Below, piece after piece: positions 25,953 through 36,343 of a stretch of DNA of 64,000 nt (within the stretch, counting starts at the first letter, position 1; each line of letters opens with the position of its first letter). The notes beneath the pieces were generated by a model. That model was not told the origin of the DNA, did not search any database, and worked only from the letters and a program-made list of their open reading frames with translations. A program made the position numbers and the translations under genes. This stretch comes from Spirochaetaceae bacterium (lineage in GTDB: Bacteria; Spirochaetota; Spirochaetia; SZUA-6; DRHE01). The DNA is taken from the NCBI GenBank assembly GCA_020353535.1, contig CP070696.1:3551809-3615808 (forward strand), given 5' to 3'.

Positions 25953-27335
25953 GTGAAGTATCCTCTTACCGCTTTCAGGCTAAGTCCCGATGAGACTCGT
26001 CTATTTTACAGGAACCTGCTCAAGTTGGCGGTTCCCATGGCGCTGCAGAGCCTCCTGATGTTTTCCCTCAATATGATCGATACGTTAATGATCGGGCAGT
26101 TGGGGGAAACGGAAATCGCTTCAGTCGCTTTGGGGAATCAGGTCTTCTTTGTGCTGCTGCTCTTTTTTTACGGAATCACCACCGGTACCGCCGTGTTCAC
26201 AGCCCAGTACTGGGGGAAAAAAGACATAGCGGGGATACGGCGAGCCATAGGATTGTGTGTCATCACCGCCGCCAGCGGAGCGCTCCTGGTCACCCTGCTG
26301 TCGTTTTTGAGACCCGGATGGATTTTAGCCGTATTTTCGAAGGATACAAGGGTCGTCGATCTAGGGAGCGAGTACCTGAGAATCGTCTGTCTGAGTTACG
26401 TCCTGTCCGCGGTCAGCATGTCCTTCGCCATGGTGCTCCGCAGCGTGGAGAGGCCGAAGCTTCCCCTTCTGGTCACATTCATCTCGCTGGTGTTGAACAC
26501 GGCTCTGAATTACCTGCTCATATTCGGTAAACTGGGTTTCCCCGCGTTGGGTGTTAAAGGCGCGGCTATCGCCACCGCCGTCTCTAGATTTGTTGAATTT
26601 ACGGTACTGCTGGCCATCGTGTATCGAAGGAAAACGCCGCTGGCAGGCCGCTTGGGGGAGTTCCTCGACATCTCTGCGGCGTTTGCCCGCCAGTACTTCA
26701 GGATCACCATTCCCGTGGTGCTTAACGAGGTGGGTTGGGCATTAGGTTTCACCATGTACAAGGTGGTCTTTGCCCGCATGGGAACCGAGGTTATCGCGGC
26801 TGTCAACATCGCGGAAAACGTGACCAACCTCCTGCTCGTGGTGTTCCACGGCACCAGCAATGCCTGCGCCGTTATGATCGGGAACCTGCTGGGAGCTGGT
26901 GAAGAAAAAAAAGCCTACAACTACGCCGTCAGATTTTCTATTATAGGCCCTCTCCTGGGTGTCGTCGTTGGATTCGCTCTTATTGCTATCTCCGGTTGGG
27001 TGCCGCTTCTGTTCCGGGTCTCTCAATCAGTGCGGGATACAACCCGCACAATCCTGATTCTACACGCCCTGTTTACCCCCTTCGATGTGTTCAACTGGCA
27101 GCTGATCGTGGGTATCCTGAGAAGCGGCGGCGATACCCGCTTTAGCATGTTGATGGAAATAGGTACCATGTGGGGCTTTGGTGTGCCCCTCGCCTTTGTT
27201 GCCGGTCTGGTATTGCACCAACCGGTAGCAGTGGTGTTTTTCCTTGTTCGGTCGGAGGAGATTGTCAAGTTCGCCGTCGGCATCTTCCGGCTGCTGTCAA
27301 AAAAGTGGATTCGCAACCTGACTGAAGAAGGCTGA
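25953..27335 (+). CDS. MATE-family multidrug/sodium antiporter
   Basis: A 460-residue integral membrane protein with about twelve transmembrane helices. MALQSLLMFSLNMIDTLMIGQLGETEIASVALGNQ at the start is the conserved MATE TM1-TM2 region, repeated in weaker form in the second half (VVLNEVGWALGF, GNLLGAGEEKKAYNYAVRF). It would export cationic compounds using Na+ or H+. The start is GTG at 25953 with only a weak GGA upstream. It stands alone on the plus strand, convergent with the saccharopine-dehydrogenase-like gene. Confidence 0.92.
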   Translation: MKYPLTAFRLSPDETRLFYRNLLKLAVPMALQSLLMFSLNMIDTLMIGQLGETEIASVALGNQVFFVLLLFFYGITTGTAVFTAQYWGKKDIAGIRRAIGLCVITAASGALLVTLLSFLRPGWILAVFSKDTRVVDLGSEYLRIVCLSYVLSAVSMSFAMVLRSVERPKLPLLVTFISLVLNTALNYLLIFGKLGFPALGVKGAAIATAVSRFVEFTVLLAIVYRRKTPLAGRLGEFLDISAAFARQYFRITIPVVLNEVGWALGFTMYKVVFARMGTEVIAAVNIAENVTNLLLVVFHGTSNACAVMIGNLLGAGEEKKAYNYAVRFSIIGPLLGVVVGFALIAISGWVPLLFRVSQSVRDTTRTILILHALFTPFDVFNWQLIVGILRSGGDTRFSMLMEIGTMWGFGVPLAFVAGLVLHQPVAVVFFLVRSEEIVKFAVGIFRLLSKKWIRNLTEEG

Positions 27336-27356
27336 AATACCCGTGTTTAACTTGGT

Positions 27357-28619
27357 TCAGACCGGGAAAGACGGCTCCTGTTGCAGAGTGAATCCTCTTT
27401 TCTCGTACTCCTTGAGCACCGCGGCCGCGGAGATATCGGTTGTTTGAATAATGAAGGCCCCCTTGTCCCTGATTTCCCCTCGAGCCAGCATTTGAAGCGC
27501 AATCGAACACGTCACTCCCACGAACGACCCATATTCCATAGACGCGGTCACCGGCTTGCCCTCAAAAAATGGAAAAGGCGGAATACAATGGTATACGATT
27601 CTCCTCCCGATTCCGCTCTTGGAACCTATGACCTCGGTTGAGAGGATGTCCCGGGGGACGAATCCCAACTCCTGGGCGATTACGTTGGAATCTTCCCATT
27701 TCTCTTCGGCATGGCGTTCTATATGCTTCATGACTACCTCATACGGAGAAACTTTGACTCCTTGAAGCTCTATCGGCTCCGCCTCGAAGATACCATTTTC
27801 CACGAGAACCATCGCCAATCTGGTCCACTGTGGATGGAAGGCCCCTCTCACGACGACTCTCTTTGCTCCCTTCTGTCGAACAATTGGAATCAAAGGAATC
27901 ACCGGTTCCTTGTGCTCCAGCATGTAGGTGAGCTGTCTGCCGATCGGCTGCGGGAAATCCCATTCCTTCAACAGGGCAAAGGGAGGTAACCCTCTGATGT
28001 ATTCTCCTCGTTCCCAGTAAATCCTGTCCCTGGAGCGGGGATCGAATTGTACGATGGCAGCATCCACCAGACCCGGGGAAGCCTGAGTCACCGGTCTCCA
28101 AAGGGACCAATACTCATTGATCTCCTCCACTTCGTCCAATTGCTCGCAGCCCAGTATGGCCATGAGGCTGGTAATGGTGCTCCCGCCGTTGTCCAAAAGC
28201 ACGGCACAACCCGAATCTTCGAGGGCCGCAGAGTAGTGGGACAGTGTTGCACCAGTTTTCTCGATGACTGAAGAATCGTAGGTTCTCTTAGCACTTTCCT
28301 CGATTCCGATATCGTTGAAGCTGACACCGCTTACACCCACTTCTGCCACAGCATCCATAAAGTTGAAGATAAATTGATCGGGCAAACCATCAAGGACATA
28401 GTCAGCTCCCCTTATGACCTTAACAATTTCGTTTTTCCTGGCAGCATCCAAAGGGACAAAGGAAAATCTCTTGTCCCCGTCCATCAAAGCCATTATTCTC
28501 CTGGCTTTCGCCTCATCTGCGTCTGCGATAACCATGTCACTGAAGGTACTCGTTTTATACAGATCGTACAGCGCGGAGGAAGCCATGGCACCGGCACCGC
28601 CCAAACACACCAGCTTCAT
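27357..28619 (-). CDS. Saccharopine dehydrogenase-like NAD(P) protein (paralogue 1)
   Basis: A 420-residue Rossmann protein starting MKLVCLGGAGAMASSALYDL, after AAGGAG; an upstream start ten codons earlier is unlikely. GADYVLDGLP, GVSFNDIG and GCAVLLDNGGSTITSLMA follow the saccharopine dehydrogenase-type pattern, in which a substrate domain is inserted after the nucleotide-binding domain. Related proteins act on amino acids through a secondary amine intermediate. It follows the AlkP-superfamily gene by 26 bases. Two more paralogues lie at 37.8 and 44.7 kb; paralogue 1 is the most divergent of the three by eye. Confidence 0.78.
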   Translation of the reverse strand: MKLVCLGGAGAMASSALYDLYKTSTFSDMVIADADEAKARRIMALMDGDKRFSFVPLDAARKNEIVKVIRGADYVLDGLPDQFIFNFMDAVAEVGVSGVSFNDIGIEESAKRTYDSSVIEKTGATLSHYSAALEDSGCAVLLDNGGSTITSLMAILGCEQLDEVEEINEYWSLWRPVTQASPGLVDAAIVQFDPRSRDRIYWERGEYIRGLPPFALLKEWDFPQPIGRQLTYMLEHKEPVIPLIPIVRQKGAKRVVVRGAFHPQWTRLAMVLVENGIFEAEPIELQGVKVSPYEVVMKHIERHAEEKWEDSNVIAQELGFVPRDILSTEVIGSKSGIGRRIVYHCIPPFPFFEGKPVTASMEYGSFVGVTCSIALQMLARGEIRDKGAFIIQTTDISAAAVLKEYEKRGFTLQQEPSFPV

Positions 28620-28645
28620 ACTATTTCTCCTTGTATCACCTCTCA

Positions 28646-30691
28646 TCAATCCCGAGGATCATCACTCCAGCTTATTCTGCTCAACCGCTGCAGGTAATGA
28701 TCCTCATCCTTGTTCTTGCCTTGAAGTAAGGAATAGTCGTGCATCCCAAGTTGGATAGTCACTCTATCATCCAGCTCCCGATCTTCAACGAGTGTCGAAG
28801 GTAGCTGCCTGCTCGTTTCATTTCCGACAAAAAGATCATTAATCACGGCTCCCTGGCTCTGAGCAGGAGGAGGGATCGATAGAAGTTGACAAATCGTGGG
28901 AACAATTTGGTTCATCTTGATATAGCCCAGTTGATCGGGATCCCGGCTATAACCCTTTTTGATGTCCGGACCGTGGATCACAAACATTGCAAGGTGGGAG
29001 GATACCTCGGTCTGGTATGTAGGCAGCTGTGTTCCGTGAGCAGAATTGGTAACACCGCTGTTTGGGAAAATCCATTCCTGGCACTGAGGCGCCGAGGAGC
29101 TTATCAAGAAGGAAACTGTATATTCGGGTTCCAAAACGAAAACGATATCTCCGACATTTTCTCCCCAACAGCCCAGCAAGAACGCATCTCTCTTTTTCAA
29201 CGCAATCGCGATGGGGGTTTTACCCGTATACGGATCCACCCATGTGCGCAGGTCACGCAACAGCTTATCCTCAACTCGTTTTTTCGTTTCCCCTTCGGCG
29301 TTGATGTAAATGCTGAAATCAATGCGTGTACCGCCTTTCAGATAGGCCTTGGTCCGATCCCAGTCGATATTCTTGTCCCAATCCTGATCCAGCGCAGACA
29401 GAGGAAGAGATCTGTCCCTGCGCACCAGATATCTTTTATCCTCCAAAAATTTTTCCAGGTAGAGCTGCCTGCTGACAGGAAGATTGCCGTGATCGGAAAT
29501 CAAAATCAGATAATCCTGATCCGAAAGGTTCGCCAAGATGCATTGCATGTACCGGTCTATGATTCCGTAAGACTTTCGAATGACCTGCCAATGAATTTCA
29601 GCATCCTTCGGTTCATATCCGGACCAACAGGGATCTATGTGGGCAAGGTGGTGGTGATTGACATCGTCCAGGAAGTGCCAATGAGAGTAAAACAGTGAAA
29701 CTCCCTTCTGTTCCGCCAAGTAGGCGGCGGCTCGGGCGAACCACTGGGCCTGGTATTCCGCTTCCTCCAGACAGGTGTCGTAGCCGGTCCAGCCCAAGAT
29801 ATAGGAATATTCGGAAACATGCTCCTGGTAGGGCCCGATTTCGTCAATCAATTCCTTCCCTATCTCATCTGGGTAGCTAAATCCTTGGACAGGCATGATT
29901 TGAGACCGGTATAGTCGAAATCTGCTGGCATCAGGGGAAAGCTCTACCAGTTTGAACCGGACGGAGCCTGCACATTTGCGGTTTTCAATAAAAAAGGTTT
30001 CGAAAAACCAACCACTCCATTCCCCTACACCGATTTCTGCAACTAAGGACGCCAGATCTCGCTTCCTACAGATAGAGACCCTATCGAACCCATATTCCGA
30101 AGAGGCTGTAACCAACAGATACAATCGCTTTTCTTTTCCCTTGAATTTGGGGATAACGACAAGCTCCGCTTCCAGCGCCGCTGCAGAATCTTTACTATGG
30201 TTTTTCCAAGCCCTTGCCTCTGTCAGCTCTACCTGCTCCGCACCGGGGAGATCGAGGTTTGTGTAGCATTTACTCGGTGTTATTTCAAACCGGCTTTCTC
30301 CGTAGCCCGGCGCACCATCTCCGTCCACGACGATCCCTTTTTTCACCCTGGGCGGCATCGCGGCGGGGAAATGAATCGTTGCGCTCTTCAATCCGGCACG
30401 TTCAGCGACTTCCCAAATGGTCTCCGCTTTCACGCTGTAGGAATGAAACGACGGCAGCTGTTGTCCCGTAGGCATGGCTACCTGCCAACCGAACACGCCA
30501 TGAGTCCCCGTATCGGCGCCAGTGGCTATGGTTGCCCAATTCGTCGGTGTCCAAGCCGGAAAGGATGGAACCACCTGGTTCGCAGCTCCCTCTTCAAGCA
30601 GTCGCTTCAGGGAGGGAAATCCTCCCTCTTCCACAAGTTTACGCGTCAGGGGAAGAATCGCCTGATCTATGCCGATCACAAAGATTTTCAT
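28646..30691 (-). CDS. Alkaline phosphatase-superfamily hydrolase (phosphodiesterase type)
   Basis: A 681-residue protein of the type I phosphodiesterase/nucleotide pyrophosphatase group. MKIFVIGIDQAILPLTRKL opens the metal-binding fold, PSFPAWTPTNWATIATGAD holds the likely nucleophilic Thr, and LILISDHGNLPVSRQLYLEK and THGVFGW give further ligands. No signal peptide is seen, so it may be cytoplasmic. Many such large cytoplasmic members cleave phosphodiester or phosphonate bonds of unknown compounds. The ATG follows AGGA. It sits in a minus-strand run of M20, enolase-superfamily, this gene and a saccharopine-dehydrogenase-like gene. Confidence 0.82.
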   Translation of the reverse strand: MKIFVIGIDQAILPLTRKLVEEGGFPSLKRLLEEGAANQVVPSFPAWTPTNWATIATGADTGTHGVFGWQVAMPTGQQLPSFHSYSVKAETIWEVAERAGLKSATIHFPAAMPPRVKKGIVVDGDGAPGYGESRFEITPSKCYTNLDLPGAEQVELTEARAWKNHSKDSAAALEAELVVIPKFKGKEKRLYLLVTASSEYGFDRVSICRKRDLASLVAEIGVGEWSGWFFETFFIENRKCAGSVRFKLVELSPDASRFRLYRSQIMPVQGFSYPDEIGKELIDEIGPYQEHVSEYSYILGWTGYDTCLEEAEYQAQWFARAAAYLAEQKGVSLFYSHWHFLDDVNHHHLAHIDPCWSGYEPKDAEIHWQVIRKSYGIIDRYMQCILANLSDQDYLILISDHGNLPVSRQLYLEKFLEDKRYLVRRDRSLPLSALDQDWDKNIDWDRTKAYLKGGTRIDFSIYINAEGETKKRVEDKLLRDLRTWVDPYTGKTPIAIALKKRDAFLLGCWGENVGDIVFVLEPEYTVSFLISSSAPQCQEWIFPNSGVTNSAHGTQLPTYQTEVSSHLAMFVIHGPDIKKGYSRDPDQLGYIKMNQIVPTICQLLSIPPPAQSQGAVINDLFVGNETSRQLPSTLVEDRELDDRVTIQLGMHDYSLLQGKNKDEDHYLQRLSRISWSDDPRD

Positions 30692-30741
30692 GGAGCAATC
30701 CTGTTAGTGTTTCGATCCTGCCATCGAGAGATACGACAGTC

Positions 30742-31866
30742 TCACCGCGCCTCGAAGGTCAAGAAAGCGTCAGCCTCGATCCGCTCCCAATCCATCTCGA
30801 TGCCCAAGCCCGGAGCAGTGGGAGCATGGGCATGGCCTTGTGCGTCGACGAATATGGGTGATTTCGCCGCGTAGTTAAAGTGTTCGACGGGGACGGGCTG
30901 CTCAAAGTAACTGCAGTTCCCGTAGGCCAGCATGAGATGCAGGTTCGCAGCCTGACTCAACGGGTAGCCGTAACTCTGAAGCTCCGTACTCAGGCCGTTG
31001 GCCTCGGCCAGAGCCATTACCTTGCTGGCTGCAGTGATACCGCCGACCACACAGGGATCTGTTCGCACTGCACTCCAGCAACCCATCTCGATAGCTTCCC
31101 GGATGGCAGGCAGATCCGTAATGACATTGCCGGAACATAGGATGGGTACCGTAGTCCGAGCCCGCAGCCGTTGGTAACCTTCCAAGTCTTGGTCGGGAAG
31201 AGGGGCTTCCAGCCAGGCATATTCCAACCTGGACAACTCATCGGCCATGATCAGTGCCCGCTCCAAATCGTATTTCTCCTCCAAATCGAGCATGAAGCGA
31301 ATGGATCGGCTCCCGAACTGATCGTCGACGGCCTGAACCACGGCCAGGTCCCAGTCCAATTCCCCCCGGGTGTGGAACTTGACCGCCGTATAGCCAAGGT
31401 CTAGCACCTTTTCAACGTAATCCACATAGTCCTTCGGATCATCAAACACCGGAGAGCTGGCATAGCTCGGGATCTTGGCTCTGCTGCCGCCCAGCATTTG
31501 GTATAGGGGAAAACCGGCTCCCTGAGCTACCAGGTCCCAGAGGGCTATATCGATCAGAGAGGGACCGTAGGGCTGCGCTACGGTTTGCACTCCCAGAAGC
31601 TCCCGGAAAATCGCATTACGCTCCAGAGCCGATCTGCCGATGAGGCGATCGATCAGGGGCTGCAGGGCTTCGGCCAAAGTGCTGTCAAAAGCGCCGATTC
31701 CTTCGCTGTCGATCCCGCCCGCACCTTCCAGACCACCGCTCGCCGTTATGCGTACGATCGTGTAGGTCATGAATCTATCCGCGATCTCTCCGCTGAAACG
31801 AAAGCGGGGAGTCAGCGACGGCCCGACGGCGTACACCCGGACTGCTTTGATATCGAGTTCGTGCAT
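30742..31866 (-). CDS. Mandelate racemase/muconate lactonizing enzyme-type (enolase superfamily)
   Basis: A 374-residue enolase-superfamily enzyme. The capping domain precedes a barrel with AVKFHTRGELDWD (catalytic lysine region), metal ligands in FMLDLEEKYD, WLEAPLPDQD and NVITDLPA, and a C-terminal EQPVPVEHFNY strand. The family abstracts a proton alpha to a carboxylate, giving racemases, epimerases or sugar-acid dehydratases; the exact reaction is not readable here. The ATG at 31866 overlaps the upstream M20 stop (TGATG), so the pair is coupled. This suggests the M20 product is the substrate, for example an N-acyl or dipeptide amino acid (inference). Confidence 0.85.
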   Translation of the reverse strand: MHELDIKAVRVYAVGPSLTPRFRFSGEIADRFMTYTIVRITASGGLEGAGGIDSEGIGAFDSTLAEALQPLIDRLIGRSALERNAIFRELLGVQTVAQPYGPSLIDIALWDLVAQGAGFPLYQMLGGSRAKIPSYASSPVFDDPKDYVDYVEKVLDLGYTAVKFHTRGELDWDLAVVQAVDDQFGSRSIRFMLDLEEKYDLERALIMADELSRLEYAWLEAPLPDQDLEGYQRLRARTTVPILCSGNVITDLPAIREAIEMGCWSAVRTDPCVVGGITAASKVMALAEANGLSTELQSYGYPLSQAANLHLMLAYGNCSYFEQPVPVEHFNYAAKSPIFVDAQGHAHAPTAPGLGIEMDWERIEADAFLTFEAR

Positions 31867-33020
31867 CAAGTTTCGCCGATCAGGAACTCTTCCGAATGGA
31901 TTTGCTGCAATAGCCCTACAAAAACTTCAGCACAGCCCAGTATATCTCTCACGTCAATATGCTCTCTCTTTCCGTGGGCATCCTGAAGCCGTCCTGGTCC
32001 GAACACGACGGCCTCAGAACCGCCGTACTCGATCAGGTTATGCATGTCGGTCCAGCTGGGACTTGCCAGGATTTTTGCCGGACGTCCAGTGGTACCCTGA
32101 ATCGCTTTTTGCAGCGCAGACACCAGCCGTGAGTCCATTGAGATTCCCAACGGTTCGGAACATTCCATCTGCCCGGGGATTCCCGTCTCCACCAAATCGA
32201 CCTCGGCTCCGTAGCGCTCACCTATGTTGCATATATCCGAGAAGACCTGCTGCACCGAAATCCCCCGCCCCAGGCGGGCTACAACGTAGAGCTCGGCCCG
32301 GTCCGGGATTGCGTTCAGCTCCGCGCTACCGCTGTGGAAAGCAATGACATTGGCGGCGGAGCGTCCGATCAAAGGATCGATGGGGCTGTCAAAAGAATGG
32401 CTTGCCAGGTCGCCTGCGAACCGGGCCGCCTTTAGCAAGGCACTATCGCCCTCCTCGAAACGTCCCGTATGCACGGATTTCCCACGTATTACAACTCGCA
32501 AATCCACGTGTCCGGCCTCGGCCACGGCAATCCCGAGATCCGTTCCTTCCAAGACGATTGCATAAGCGGGCTGAAATGCCTTGGCCAGGGCCAGAGAACC
32601 CGTTCCATTCACCTCTTCATCGATGGTCAGTCCCACCGCTACCGGCAACTCCTCCAGGTGAACTCCGGTCTTGCGCGCCAGCATCAGGGCCAGCAGGCAG
32701 GCGACGATTCCCCCCTTGTCATCTACCGCGCCCAAGCCCCAAACGGAGTTCCCTCGAACCCGGGCTGCTGTCGCTCTTTCCCACGCTGGCTCCACCGTAT
32801 CCACGTGGGCGACGAAGATCAGGCAAGGGGCGCTGCAGTTTCCAATCAACAGATTCCACTGTGAAGAAGAAACGGCGCTGCGGCGCACCGGCAGATCCAG
32901 CTCCCGTGCTCGCTTCTCCAGGTAGGTCAGAATCTGCTGCTCTTTTCCGGAAACAGACGGGATTTCTATGAGTTTGGTCAACTCTTCTCGAGCCCAGGTC
33001 AATATCTCTGCAGAGCGCAA
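31866..33020 (-). CDS. M20-family metallohydrolase (second copy)
   Basis: A 384-residue zinc hydrolase related to LysK/ArgE/DapE. FVAHVDTVEPAW, GLGAVDDKGGIVACLLA and GLTIDEEVNGTGS give the metal and general-base residues, and the late WTDMHNLIEYGGSEAVVFGPG completes the site. The start appears to be TTG at 33020 with ACAGG upstream. It shares only family-level similarity with the copy at 19.7-21.0 kb. It lies 23 bases after the BTAD-type activator and overlaps the enolase-superfamily gene. Confidence 0.85.
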   Translation of the reverse strand: MRSAEILTWAREELTKLIEIPSVSGKEQQILTYLEKRARELDLPVRRSAVSSSQWNLLIGNCSAPCLIFVAHVDTVEPAWERATAARVRGNSVWGLGAVDDKGGIVACLLALMLARKTGVHLEELPVAVGLTIDEEVNGTGSLALAKAFQPAYAIVLEGTDLGIAVAEAGHVDLRVVIRGKSVHTGRFEEGDSALLKAARFAGDLASHSFDSPIDPLIGRSAANVIAFHSGSAELNAIPDRAELYVVARLGRGISVQQVFSDICNIGERYGAEVDLVETGIPGQMECSEPLGISMDSRLVSALQKAIQGTTGRPAKILASPSWTDMHNLIEYGGSEAVVFGPGRLQDAHGKREHIDVRDILGCAEVFVGLLQQIHSEEFLIGET

Positions 33021-33043
33021 ATATGCCTGTCCATTTCTCGGCT

Positions 33044-36000
33044 CTAGATCAAGATCTCAGTCTGCCACATCGGCGGAGTCGGGGTGTTGCCGCCGAGCAG
33101 TAGATTCTTCAAGGCGACGGTCTTGGGATCCGCCTCGATATTGTAGTGGCGCAGCAGCTTGGTATTTAGCCGTTCAAAGATTCTGGGTATTTCACTGCGG
33201 TTGCCGACCAGGGTACTCGTTATCATCAACAATCGATAGGCCGGCTCGCAGAGAGGATCTTTGACAAGGATTTCTTTTGTTAATCCGAGAGCCGGACGAG
33301 ACTTTTCACTGTCCAGATGCATTTTGATCAACGTCATGAGCAGTTGGAGATATCTGTTTCGCAGATTTTCCCGTTCGTCCCGAATGTCGTCGTAGTAGAG
33401 GTCTTTTTCCAAAAAATCGCCTTTGTATATTTCTTTCGCCTTTAAAAATGCGCTGAGCGCACCCTGTTTGTTCTCCCGCTTCAGCTCGAGTTCCCCCAAA
33501 TGGACGAGGGCTTCAAAATCGTCTGCGTCGATCGTACAGATATCCAAGTTCAAGCCAATTGTATTCGTGCTGGTCGTGATATACTCCGCCCCTTCGCCGA
33601 GTATCTTACGCAGACGATAGGCGATGGTGTTCAGATTGTTTCGGGAGCTTTTCTCCAAGTATCCCGGCCAAAACAGCTGGTAAAGAACCTCCTTTACGAG
33701 GCCGTGCTTTCGATGGACGATAAGCAGTTTCAGCAGGTCCATGACCTTCTTGTGCCTGGCCAGCGTGGAAGAGGGAATCTCTTTTCCATTCAACACGATT
33801 CGAAAGCTGCCCAATGTGTAGAGGTATAGCCCCGATACACTCTGGTTGATGATTTGGGAGGCAGTCATGTGCTTCAGGCGGGGGAAATCCTGAAAGGCTC
33901 CGATATTGCCGGCGATGGCGATATTATGCAACAGCGCAGGGTTGCATACATCCAGATTACGGTAATCCTTTTCGTCCAGAATCGACTCCATCTTCCGAAA
34001 GTAGGATTTGCTCTTCTCGGGCTTGTCGATTTTATGGTGGATATATCCGAGAAGCGCAAAGGCCGTTGCATTCGGGTAGGGATACTTCTGCTCCGGGGCT
34101 TCTTTGACAAGCCTGTTCAGAATTTCAACAGCAAGTTTGTATTTCTCGAAGTATATCAGGATTTCGGCCAGTGCAAGATAGCTGTAAGGAAAGTCCGGAA
34201 TCAGGAGCTTCTGATTTTCCGGGTCCATGAGCCGCATGCAGTAAAACTCGGCGCGGCTTCTGTCGTTTTTACAGTAGGCCAGCAGCATATCTAAGAGGTA
34301 GAAGGACAGATAGCGGACGTAGAGATTCTCACCGATATTTTCTTCCCGCACGGATTCGAGCAGGGTCTCGGCTTTGTCCAGTTCCGGAATGTAGAGGGAA
34401 TAGAACACCTGATTCAGTCTGAGGTATTTTGAAAAGGAAAATTCGGGAAAGGCCTTTGCCAGACCCTGTTCCGCCTGATCCAGCGCCTGGCTAAGCTCAC
34501 CGCTATAGAAATAACTATCACCGAGGTAGAAACGCAGTAATGGCTCGTACTGACGAAAGGAAGGGTTTTTATCGATCAGCTGTTCTGTTTTTTTCAGTAT
34601 TTCGGCGGACCGTTTAAACTCTCCTCTGTCGATATAGATCTTAGCCAGGACGAACCGGGAAAAAATTAACACCTCATTGTTTTGGATCTTGTAAGCGGTC
34701 TCCTCGGCGCGCAGGGCGATTTCGAGGGCATCGTCCAAATCGGGTTTCGTCCACCAGCGCCCGAAAGAAATGAGGGCTTCGAGAGTCAAACGTGTCTCCA
34801 GGCGGAGCTTTGATCCGAAGTTGTCGAGAAACGACTGGGCCGTTTTATCCAGCTCTTCGATCGCCTCCCGGTTTCCCTGATAGAAAATGTAATTCACCAG
34901 CAGTACCGCATGTATTTTAGCTTCCCGGTTGATATCACCGGATTTGCGGAATATCTCCAGCAGATCCAGTAATGTCTTACGGGACACGAAAGGCTGTACG
35001 AGGTTGGTGGTAATGGTATAGTAGTAAAGTAGAAGGGGATTTTGGTTTCTGACCTCCTCGGGAAAACTGACTACCAGCTCGTGTAATTTCCGATACTGAC
35101 CCGAGTCCAACAGCTCATCCGCCTCTGAGAGAAAGATCTTCTGGGCTTCGGTGAAGCCTCTGCTGAGCAGCAGGTGATGAGTTGCCTCGTCTTCACTTCC
35201 GTTATTACGATAAAAATCAGCTGCAGACCGGTGGATTTTCGTCTGTTCGCTCTTCGGGAGGTTTTGAAACAATCCATTCAGATACCGGGAGAAAAGAGGA
35301 TGGAAGGCGAATTTCTTGTTCGCCATGTCAACCTTTTCGATAAAGAGGTTGCTGTCTTGGAATCCTTCTATGAGCGCTGAACCGGATTTGCCGGTCACGG
35401 CGGTAGTAAAATCCGGTGTGAATGTCCCGGCTATTGACAATTTTACCAACGCCTCCTTCTTTTCTGCAGTTAAACCAGTAAAAACCTCTTCTTCGAAAAA
35501 CTGCCTGAGCGAAGGCAGGGTTTTTTCCGAGATAAACTGCTGCACGATCTGTGTTTGCAAATCCTTCGCTTTCGATTCCAGAGATTCCGCCAGATGGACC
35601 AATCCCGTGCTCCAGCCCTGGGTGAGCTCGTAGATCTCTTCGATTTCGGCAGGAGTGAGATCAATCTTGTAGACACGGGTAAAAAGATCGCTGGCTTCTT
35701 CTCTGGTGAAGGCCAATTCGCAATCCCCGATTTCGAGAAACTCTTTCCCAGCGATTATCTGTGAAAGCGTAAGTTTCGGGTATTCCCGGGAGATCAGCAC
35801 CAGATGAGCCGAGTCCGGGAGTGCCGACATGAGAAGGTTCATCAGATCCCTTGCCCCGGTGTAAGGATTCACCTTATGGAAGTCATCCAATACCAGATAG
35901 ACCTCTTCGGAAAAATGATCTTCAAGTGATTTTGTGAACCGCGTCAGAGAGTTGAAAAGGGCATTATCCTGATAGGAAGACGTTTCCTCCTTCCGAGCCG

Positions 36001-36262
36001 CACCCAAAGAATCCTCGAGTCTCTCGAGCAGCAGGAAAGGATCGTGATCCCCTTCGGACAAGGTGTACCAGAGATGCGAGCCGCCTCCCTTTTGAAGGAA
36101 CTCCGATACAAGAAAAGATTTTCCCTGCCCCGCTCGGCCGTGGATAAGGATCACCTTCCTGTCCAGCCGATCGAGGAGGCAGTCAACCAGTCTGTTCCGG
36201 GTTAAGATTTTCTTTAATAAGGGTTTCCTTGATCGATCTATAACAGACAGGCTAGTGTTCAT
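33044..36262 (-). CDS. MalT/BTAD-type transcriptional activator with NTPase and TPR-like repeats
   Basis: A 1072-residue regulator. The N terminus holds a STAND/AAA-type NTPase with Walker A GRAGQGKS and Walker B-like VYLVLDDFHK. A winged-helix-like linker and a long helical TPR-type region (about 330-800) follow. The C terminus has an OmpR-type winged helix (LGSFRIVLNGKEI, NNLNTIAYRLRKIL) and a bacterial transcriptional activation domain. These proteins bind an inducer and activate catabolic genes. I choose the ATG at 36262 with GGA upstream over a TTG at 36313. It is divergent from the aminotransferase-permease operon, with one copy of the repeated TAACATC element between them, and transcribed toward the M20 operon. 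Confidence 0.88.
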   Translation of the reverse strand: MNTSLSVIDRSRKPLLKKILTRNRLVDCLLDRLDRKVILIHGRAGQGKSFLVSEFLQKGGGSHLWYTLSEGDHDPFLLLERLEDSLGAARKEETSSYQDNALFNSLTRFTKSLEDHFSEEVYLVLDDFHKVNPYTGARDLMNLLMSALPDSAHLVLISREYPKLTLSQIIAGKEFLEIGDCELAFTREEASDLFTRVYKIDLTPAEIEEIYELTQGWSTGLVHLAESLESKAKDLQTQIVQQFISEKTLPSLRQFFEEEVFTGLTAEKKEALVKLSIAGTFTPDFTTAVTGKSGSALIEGFQDSNLFIEKVDMANKKFAFHPLFSRYLNGLFQNLPKSEQTKIHRSAADFYRNNGSEDEATHHLLLSRGFTEAQKIFLSEADELLDSGQYRKLHELVVSFPEEVRNQNPLLLYYYTITTNLVQPFVSRKTLLDLLEIFRKSGDINREAKIHAVLLVNYIFYQGNREAIEELDKTAQSFLDNFGSKLRLETRLTLEALISFGRWWTKPDLDDALEIALRAEETAYKIQNNEVLIFSRFVLAKIYIDRGEFKRSAEILKKTEQLIDKNPSFRQYEPLLRFYLGDSYFYSGELSQALDQAEQGLAKAFPEFSFSKYLRLNQVFYSLYIPELDKAETLLESVREENIGENLYVRYLSFYLLDMLLAYCKNDRSRAEFYCMRLMDPENQKLLIPDFPYSYLALAEILIYFEKYKLAVEILNRLVKEAPEQKYPYPNATAFALLGYIHHKIDKPEKSKSYFRKMESILDEKDYRNLDVCNPALLHNIAIAGNIGAFQDFPRLKHMTASQIINQSVSGLYLYTLGSFRIVLNGKEIPSSTLARHKKVMDLLKLLIVHRKHGLVKEVLYQLFWPGYLEKSSRNNLNTIAYRLRKILGEGAEYITTSTNTIGLNLDICTIDADDFEALVHLGELELKRENKQGALSAFLKAKEIYKGDFLEKDLYYDDIRDERENLRNRYLQLLMTLIKMHLDSEKSRPALGLTKEILVKDPLCEPAYRLLMITSTLVGNRSEIPRIFERLNTKLLRHYNIEADPKTVALKNLLLGGNTPTPPMWQTEILI

Positions 36263-36343
36263 TAATATCCATACGGCAGAGAAAAGTTTATACGAGGGGT
36301 TTCCAGCGGTCAAGAACTCAGTGTAGGGTAGCGGGAGCAGAAA